Shown in pieces: positions 59,413-64,000 of a stretch of 64,000 nt of DNA; the stretch's first letter is position 1; every line of letters begins with the position of its first letter. Position numbers and translations under genes: made by a program. The stretch comes from Cohnella phaseoli (GTDB lineage: Bacteria > Bacillota > Bacilli > Paenibacillales > Paenibacillaceae): positions 62,001 through 126,000 of the forward strand of contig NZ_QRDZ01000010.1 of the NCBI RefSeq assembly GCF_003386235.1, read 5' to 3'. The notes under the pieces are model-generated. The model was not told the origin of the DNA, did not search any database, and was given only the letters and a program-made list of their open reading frames with translations.

Positions 59413-60575
59413 GCGTGACGGAAGGGGGAAAAGCCGCTCCAAAGAAGGTACTCACGCTTGTTCCGTATTTCGAACCGGGATTTAAGGCGGGAGGCCCGAC
59501 CACGACGATCCGTAATTCCGTCGATCATTTATTCGATAAAGTAAAGTTTAAGATCGTAACTTCCGACAGAGACTTGGGCGATAAACATCCTTATCCGCTT
59601 CCGCTAAATCGCTGGATCCCGGGAGTCCCCGACATCTATTACTTATCGGGACGGAACGGAACAAAACTCATACGAATCATGCGCGAAACGGATTCCGATG
59701 TTTTATACTTAAACAGTTTTTTTTCGTTCCAATACTCCATACTGCCCGTTACTTGGAATAAATGCTTTAAATTGCACTTAAAGAGAACCGTATTGGCTCC
59801 AAGAGGAGAGTTTTCCGAAGGCGCATTATCTATAAAGCCCTTAAAGAAAAAGGTATTTATAGCGTTAGCGAAATGGTTTGGCATTTACTCGGATGTAATC
59901 TGGCAGGCTTCAAGCATTAAAGAAGAAGCAGAGATCGTCAAGGTGTTCGGACCCAAAGCTCTGGTGATCGTAGCACCGGATTTCCCATCTGCAACTAAGC
60001 TCGGAGAGGAACCCATTTTCGAGAAAATGCCCAAACAACGCGGTTCTTTAAGACTCGTATTTCTATCGCGCATATGCAGAATGAAAAATTTGAAATTCGC
60101 CATCTCATCTCTTCGAAATGTTAAGGGAGAGGTGCAATTCGACATATACGGGCCAATTGAGGATGGGCCCTACTGGGAAGAATGTCTTACCTTGATCCGG
60201 GAGCTTTCCGATAACATTAAGGTTAATTATCTAGGGGCGGTAACGTCAGCTAAAGTCAAAAAGATTTTAGGGAGTTATGATTTATTTTTTCTTCCTACGC
60301 TCGGGGAAGGGTTCGGTCACGCGATATTCGAAGCCTTGCAAACGGGTTGTCCCGTTTTGATCTCGGATCGTACTCCCTGGGGAGAAGTAACCCGATCGGG
60401 AGGGGGAATGGCGATCTCTTTGGATAAGCCGGGAGATTTCGCCTTATGCCTCCAACGATACGTAAATATGGATTCCGATGAACATGCAAAGGCTTCGTTA
60501 TGTGCTCTTGCATTTAGTTCTAATTATATAAATAATATCGAATTGTTAAATTCGCATCTGTCATTATTTGAGTGA
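59409..60575 (+). CDS. GT4 family glycosyltransferase
   Basis: A 388-residue enzyme that begins TLVPYFEPGFKAGGPTTTIRNSVDHL. It continues with RTVLAPRGEFSEGALSIKPLKKKVF, LVFLSRICRMKNLKFAI, FDIYGPIEDGPYWEEC and LPTLGEGFGHAIFEALQTGCPVLISDRTPW (E-x7-E region). No membrane segment. It is the last gene of the glycan cluster; decayed DNA follows and no terminator is seen. Confidence 0.88.
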   Translation: MSVTEGGKAAPKKVLTLVPYFEPGFKAGGPTTTIRNSVDHLFDKVKFKIVTSDRDLGDKHPYPLPLNRWIPGVPDIYYLSGRNGTKLIRIMRETDSDVLYLNSFFSFQYSILPVTWNKCFKLHLKRTVLAPRGEFSEGALSIKPLKKKVFIALAKWFGIYSDVIWQASSIKEEAEIVKVFGPKALVIVAPDFPSATKLGEEPIFEKMPKQRGSLRLVFLSRICRMKNLKFAISSLRNVKGEVQFDIYGPIEDGPYWEECLTLIRELSDNIKVNYLGAVTSAKVKKILGSYDLFFLPTLGEGFGHAIFEALQTGCPVLISDRTPWGEVTRSGGGMAISLDKPGDFALCLQRYVNMDSDEHAKASLCALAFSSNYINNIELLNSHLSLFE

Positions 60576-60884
60576 ACGATGTGTACGAAAGCTACGACTT
60601 TCCGGTTTTATGCAACAGCTGGCATATGCTTCAGTTGTACGGCCTTTACAATCCAAACTGATGTGAACATCGTTCTTCTTCAGTAGAACCATCTACTGTG
60701 AACAAACTCATGCGGACACTTTCGCTCGATCGAGCAGAACCGTCTGCAACCGCTCTTGAGGCCAGGGGGAGAGACATGCTGCTGTGTGCGTTGCTTCTCT
60801 TTACCGCGGGTAATGAAACAAGAACTCAAGGGAAACAGGTAACAACTGGAAGCATTGAATTTGCTTAATATTCAAACTGCTTCC
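60576..60884. other. non-coding stretch with two related small hairpins
   Basis: No gene is recognised. CAGTAGA-ACCA-TCTACTG (60681-60698) and GCAGA-ACCG-TCTGC (60734-60747) are similar hairpins about 50 bases apart, in which a T-A pair of one is C-G in the other. Otherwise nothing identified. Confidence 0.4.
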
Positions 60885-61197
60885 ATAACTTGTGTTGGAA
60901 CAAAAGGACCTCATCGTGTTGTTCATGTTCAGCGCCTCGCACAGATTTGCAGGGCACATGTTCTCTTAATGATGTTATTATTAAGAGAACAAACTTACTT
61001 ATCGCGCATCTCTAGATTGGGGTCGGTCTCATCATGAGGTGTATTCTCCGTTTCGGTTCTCGTACAATCCTACTTTATATAGCTGCTGCCGTTTTCCACC
61101 AAGTATATCGAGCTGAGCGGAAGCGATGCATTAACCGGAATCGTCGCTGAAATGTTCATCACTGCAAGCCTGCTAGTCATTGGCGTGTGTCACCTGC
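60885..61197 (+). pseudogene. decayed second copy of the 7TMR-DISM histidine-kinase gene start and leader
   Basis: From about 60885 the sequence follows 38966-39177: GGACCTCATCGTG, CACAGATTTGCAGGGCAC, the palindrome (60960-60990), ATTGGGGTCG and the start ATGAGGTGTATTCTCCG. After GCTGCTGCCGTT (about 61095) it jumps to TTCCACC, matching the intact gene near 39687. With further small losses it then continues to ATGTTCATCACTGCAAGCCTGCT and GTCACCTG (near 39810). About 500 bases of the ectodomain coding region are missing and the frame is lost. Confidence 0.85.
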
Positions 61198-61877
61198 ACA
61201 GGAAGTCCCATCGAGTACATGCAATCTTCTCGTGTGTATTTGAGCAACTTTACGCTTGGCTATATGCCAATTGGCTCTGCCATTCTTCCTATGGGCCATC
61301 CGGCGTTGCCATCGCGCAAGCCGTCGCTCTTACTTTACCAGCGAGGTGTATTACGATTTATCTGAATATAAGTATCTTTATACAAGTTTTGGGGATAGGA
61401 ATTGTAGTGACGATGCTCCTTTCTTTCTGGAAAAAGAGAGAGATCGAACGCTTGTATAGGGGTATGGGTTCAATTGTGGCGATTACCGGTATAGTCGGAT
61501 CGTTTCTGATTCGTGATGCACTAGTGAAGTCTTTGGATCGTGCCCGTATTCGATTTAATGATGAGGAACGATTTATCCAATGGGCTCTTTCGAAGTTCGA
61601 CACTTTCGCATTGTGGTCGCTGTTGGTGTTGGCCATTATTATTGTAGCTTTACTATTATACATATGGAAAAATAAGCAACGTTTAACGCCTGATAAACGG
61701 CTAGGCTTAACAGTAATTATCGTTCTTCTGATGGTTGCTTCCCCGATCGCGGCTATCGTTTATGGATTTGGAACGATCAATAAAGAATTTGATGTGGCGG
61801 CCTATATTTTGACACTGTCGATCTGTGAACTATCGATACTTTACATTCCGCTTCTATTTAAGAGAATGATGGCTTAA
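61152..61877 (+). CDS. putative membrane protein whose open frame begins in the kinase relic
   Basis: An open frame of 241 codons. Its first codons (MFITASLLVIGVCHL) come from the kinase relic; the credible protein begins later, after about residue 65. It has roughly four to five hydrophobic helices (VLGIGIVVTMLLSFW, MGSIVAITGIVGSFLI, LWSLLVLAIIIVALLLYIW, LGLTVIIVLLMVASPIAAIVYGF, AAYILTLSICELSILYIPLL) separated by charged loops. No family recognised, and no ribosome site supports a definite start. It may be a real small membrane protein truncated by the rearrangement, or a fusion product. Confidence 0.45.
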   Translation: MFITASLLVIGVCHLHRKSHRVHAIFSCVFEQLYAWLYANWLCHSSYGPSGVAIAQAVALTLPARCITIYLNISIFIQVLGIGIVVTMLLSFWKKREIERLYRGMGSIVAITGIVGSFLIRDALVKSLDRARIRFNDEERFIQWALSKFDTFALWSLLVLAIIIVALLLYIWKNKQRLTPDKRLGLTVIIVLLMVASPIAAIVYGFGTINKEFDVAAYILTLSICELSILYIPLLFKRMMA

Positions 61878-61917
61878 AAAATCGCCTGTCCCTTCAAGAG
61901 GACAAGGCGATTTTTTT
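61875..61917. terminator. bidirectional rho-independent terminator
   Basis: Stem AAAAATCGCCT-GTCC / GGACAAGGCGATTTTT with one bulge and a short loop, with A-run before and T-run after; between two convergent genes. Confidence 0.8.
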
Positions 61918-61937
61918 GTCGTGACGCAATAATCCGT

Positions 61938-64000
61938 CTAGATCAAATCCGATTTTTGCAGCAAGCGTTTAACGATAGAGGCAACCTCGGCTCTGGTTAT
62001 ATAATCTTTCGGAGCCAGCTTGGTGCCGCTTTTTCCCGTTACGATTCCGGACTGTATGATGTCGGCGATGCCGCTAAGCGCCCAACTGGAAGCTTTTTTC
62101 GAATCCGCAAACGGACTTAATATCTTGTCGATCGATTGAGCGGAAAGCTTAGCTTTCAATCCGGTGATCGTCATCGCTTTAGCGGTAATGACCATAGCTT
62201 CTTCGCGAGTAATCTTAGCATTCGGATGGAAACTGCCGTCCTTCAGGCCGTTGATCAATTGATACGAATAGGCGGTACTAATCGCGCCGTTATACCAGTC
62301 GGAAGCTTTTACGTCCTTGAAAGGAGAGGCTTCGTTTTCCGGTTTAAGTCCCAATCCGCGAACGAGAATAGCTACGAATTCAGCACGAGTGATATCCGAC
62401 TCCGGACCGAAAGAACCGTCTCCTTTGCCGTCGATGACCATACGCGAACCCAAGTCGTTGACTGCGTCTTTAGCCCAATGATTGACAACATCGCTAAACT
62501 CTATCGGATGCCATATGATCGAGTAGGCGCTATTGGTCAAACTATTCACTTTCGCGTAATACTTGCCGTCAATCATGACGATCTTGGTAGGTACATGACG
62601 TACGGTTCCGTCCGCTTCGACAACAACGCCCGTTGTAATCTTCTTAGGATCAACGCCGTCCGGAATTGCAAACGTGCGTTCAACATAGGCGCTGAACTTG
62701 GATACGACAACCGTTTTACCTTCATAGGTCGCTTTAATCGTAAATTCAATCGGCGGTGCGATAAGGGTGAAGCTTCCTTTGTTCGCTGCATTCTCCACCG
62801 CTTTTATCGTATTCGCGGTCGATTCGGCGATTTCGATCCGCACCTTTATATCTTTCAGAGGGACCGAATTGCCGATCTGATCGGAGATAGAGCCGATGTT
62901 GATTTGTTGAACGGGGAGCGTGTAAGCTGCTTGATTCGTTCTGATTTCCAAAACCGCTTGCTTGCTTTCCATGTTTCGAATCATCTGACCGTTCAGTTCG
63001 CCTACGACGACATCGGACTCGGCCATCACCGGAATAATGACGGTCGCGCCCGGACCTTCCGCGGCGAGCTTGTCCTCCAGCTTTTTCTGGTCGACGGTTA
63101 CGGTGATTACGGTTCGTCCGTTCACTTTGGATGTCATTGCCGTGCCCATGCGCTCCACTTTGCCGTTAACGAGCACATCCACGCTTGTTGTCGCGGAACT
63201 TGGATTCTCGTTCGAAGCGTTGCCGCCGCCGGATGGCGAAGGGCTGCCACTGGGTGACGAAGCCGTGACAGCAGAGGTCAATAAACTCTCCGCAGCTAAT
63301 CCTGTAGTCGTGCCCGTATTCGCAATCGGCGTCACTTCAAAACTAATGTACTTTCCAAGATCGGCCGACCGCAACGTATAGGAGGTTGACGTTGCTCCCG
63401 AGATTGCCGTCTTGTTCGCTCCCATCGCATCATCTGAGCGATACCACTTGAATAAACTCGTACCTTCCGCATCAGAGTTTGCATCGCTATAGGTGTAACT
63501 TCCGGTTAAGGGTGAGCCAACCTGTGCCGTTCCCGTGATACTCACATGGGAGGCTTTCGGTGCGACCTCTCCGAAAACAATGCCGGATGTGTTTTCAACA
63601 TTGTTTAGCGTCAGATCAGCTTGAATGCCGTCTCCATCTTTGCCTATTAAAGTTCCTCCGTTGGCAAGCAAGGAACTTCCAATGGTAATGACATCGGTAC
63701 CTAGGTCAGAAGCCTTCACCACATATTTGAATGTCAGGATACTGGTGCGCGTACCGCCGGAATAAATCGCCTCAACCGCGTTGCTACCGATCGTTAACGG
63801 CAAAATTGCAGGGTTTATACGCGCCCGCATCACTTCCGAGAAATGAACCTTAAAGAGCAATTCTTCGCCCACATTATAAACCTTTGCCTCAGGCACTTCG
63901 ACCGACGTGATCGTCGGAGCTGAAGCGTTTAGACTGATCTGGACAAACGGCTTAGTGTCAATGCTCGCTTGACTGGCATTGCCTCCAGCATCGACAATCG
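61938..64000 (-). CDS. SLH-anchored surface protein, C-terminal part (N-terminus outside window)
   Basis: The frame is open through the right edge (about 687 residues visible), so the gene starts beyond 64000. Visible order: repeated Ig/cadherin-like beta domains (VDAGGNASQASIDTKPFV, SAPTITSVEVPEAKVYNVGEELLFKVHFSE; a SLFKWYRSDDA-type domain), a Ser/Pro/Gly linker (SGSPSPSGGGNASN), a beta-rich domain (VDVLVNGKVERMG to NSAYSIIWHP), and three SLH domains (FSDVVNHWAKDAVNDLGS, FKDVKASDWYNGAIS, FADSKKASSWALSGI; ITRAEF, ITREEA, ITRAEV). Anchored to secondary cell-wall polymer through its C-terminus, opposite in polarity to the giant protein at 31851. Confidence 0.9.
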   Translation of the reverse strand, partial: IVDAGGNASQASIDTKPFVQISLNASAPTITSVEVPEAKVYNVGEELLFKVHFSEVMRARINPAILPLTIGSNAVEAIYSGGTRTSILTFKYVVKASDLGTDVITIGSSLLANGGTLIGKDGDGIQADLTLNNVENTSGIVFGEVAPKASHVSITGTAQVGSPLTGSYTYSDANSDAEGTSLFKWYRSDDAMGANKTAISGATSTSYTLRSADLGKYISFEVTPIANTGTTTGLAAESLLTSAVTASSPSGSPSPSGGGNASNENPSSATTSVDVLVNGKVERMGTAMTSKVNGRTVITVTVDQKKLEDKLAAEGPGATVIIPVMAESDVVVGELNGQMIRNMESKQAVLEIRTNQAAYTLPVQQINIGSISDQIGNSVPLKDIKVRIEIAESTANTIKAVENAANKGSFTLIAPPIEFTIKATYEGKTVVVSKFSAYVERTFAIPDGVDPKKITTGVVVEADGTVRHVPTKIVMIDGKYYAKVNSLTNSAYSIIWHPIEFSDVVNHWAKDAVNDLGSRMVIDGKGDGSFGPESDITRAEFVAILVRGLGLKPENEASPFKDVKASDWYNGAISTAYSYQLINGLKDGSFHPNAKITREEAMVITAKAMTITGLKAKLSAQSIDKILSPFADSKKASSWALSGIADIIQSGIVTGKSGTKLAPKDYITRAEVASIVKRLLQKSDLI

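Overview
The window looks like a chromosomal segment of a Paenibacillaceae bacterium (Paenibacillus/Cohnella-like). This rests on three proteins with triple SLH domains, many TTG/GTG starts behind strong GGAGG-type Shine-Dalgarno sites, lipoprotein-type solute-binding proteins, 7TMR-DISM sensor kinases and several sugar-utilisation operons. It is almost entirely accessory content: carbon-source utilisation on the left, cell-surface adhesion and surface-glycan synthesis on the right. No housekeeping gene or intact RNA gene was seen.

Layout. 1-4693: a tightly coupled catabolic operon of two amidohydrolase-2 proteins, an AraA/FucI-like isomerase, a creatinase-like M24 protein and a small ASRT-family protein. 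4942-8701: a TetR regulator divergent from a BspA-LRR/InlB/SLH surface protein, with two abutting palindromic operator candidates between them. 8737-12461: a visibly AT-richer iron module on the minus strand (ferredoxin-NADP reductase-like flavoprotein, siderophore-binding lipoprotein behind an almost perfect Fur box, AraC regulator fused to a siderophore-binding-protein domain). 12734-28042: a mannoside locus (GH92 alpha-mannosidase, AraC and LacI regulators, ABC sugar importer, GH2 beta-mannosidase, secreted twin beta-helix protein, Gfo/Idh/MocA oxidoreductase). 28027-31113: a hybrid sensor kinase with two kinase modules.

31132-44659: a giant 2346-residue SLH/InlB-repeat surface protein, a 7TMR-DISM histidine kinase, a truncated response-regulator relic, an intact OmpR-type response regulator, a small unknown protein and a broken fliD. 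Four promoter regions here share one unusual motif (GCGCGA..TTTAAAGTTTTCTTTG), with a -10-like hexamer at a near-constant distance. They lie before the giant adhesin, the response regulator, the small protein/fliD relic and the glycan cluster. This is the best candidate for an undescribed regulatory system. 44660-60575: a surface-glycan cluster (glycosyltransferases, Wzm/Wzt-type ABC exporter, O-antigen-ligase/TPR protein, priming sugar transferase, three-enzyme UDP-L-amino-sugar pathway). Its content resembles S-layer protein glycosylation (slg) clusters, so the SLH proteins encoded nearby may be its substrates (inference). 60576-61937: decayed DNA, including a deletion-riddled second copy of the 39-kb histidine-kinase gene start and its leader palindrome. 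61938-64000: the C-terminal part of a third SLH protein, cut by the window edge.

How it fits together (inference): extracellular mannosides are imported by the ABC system and split by the cytoplasmic GH2 and GH92 enzymes under LacI/AraC control. Surface anchoring by SLH proteins, their possible glycosylation and a two-component system appear to form one regulatory unit on the right half.
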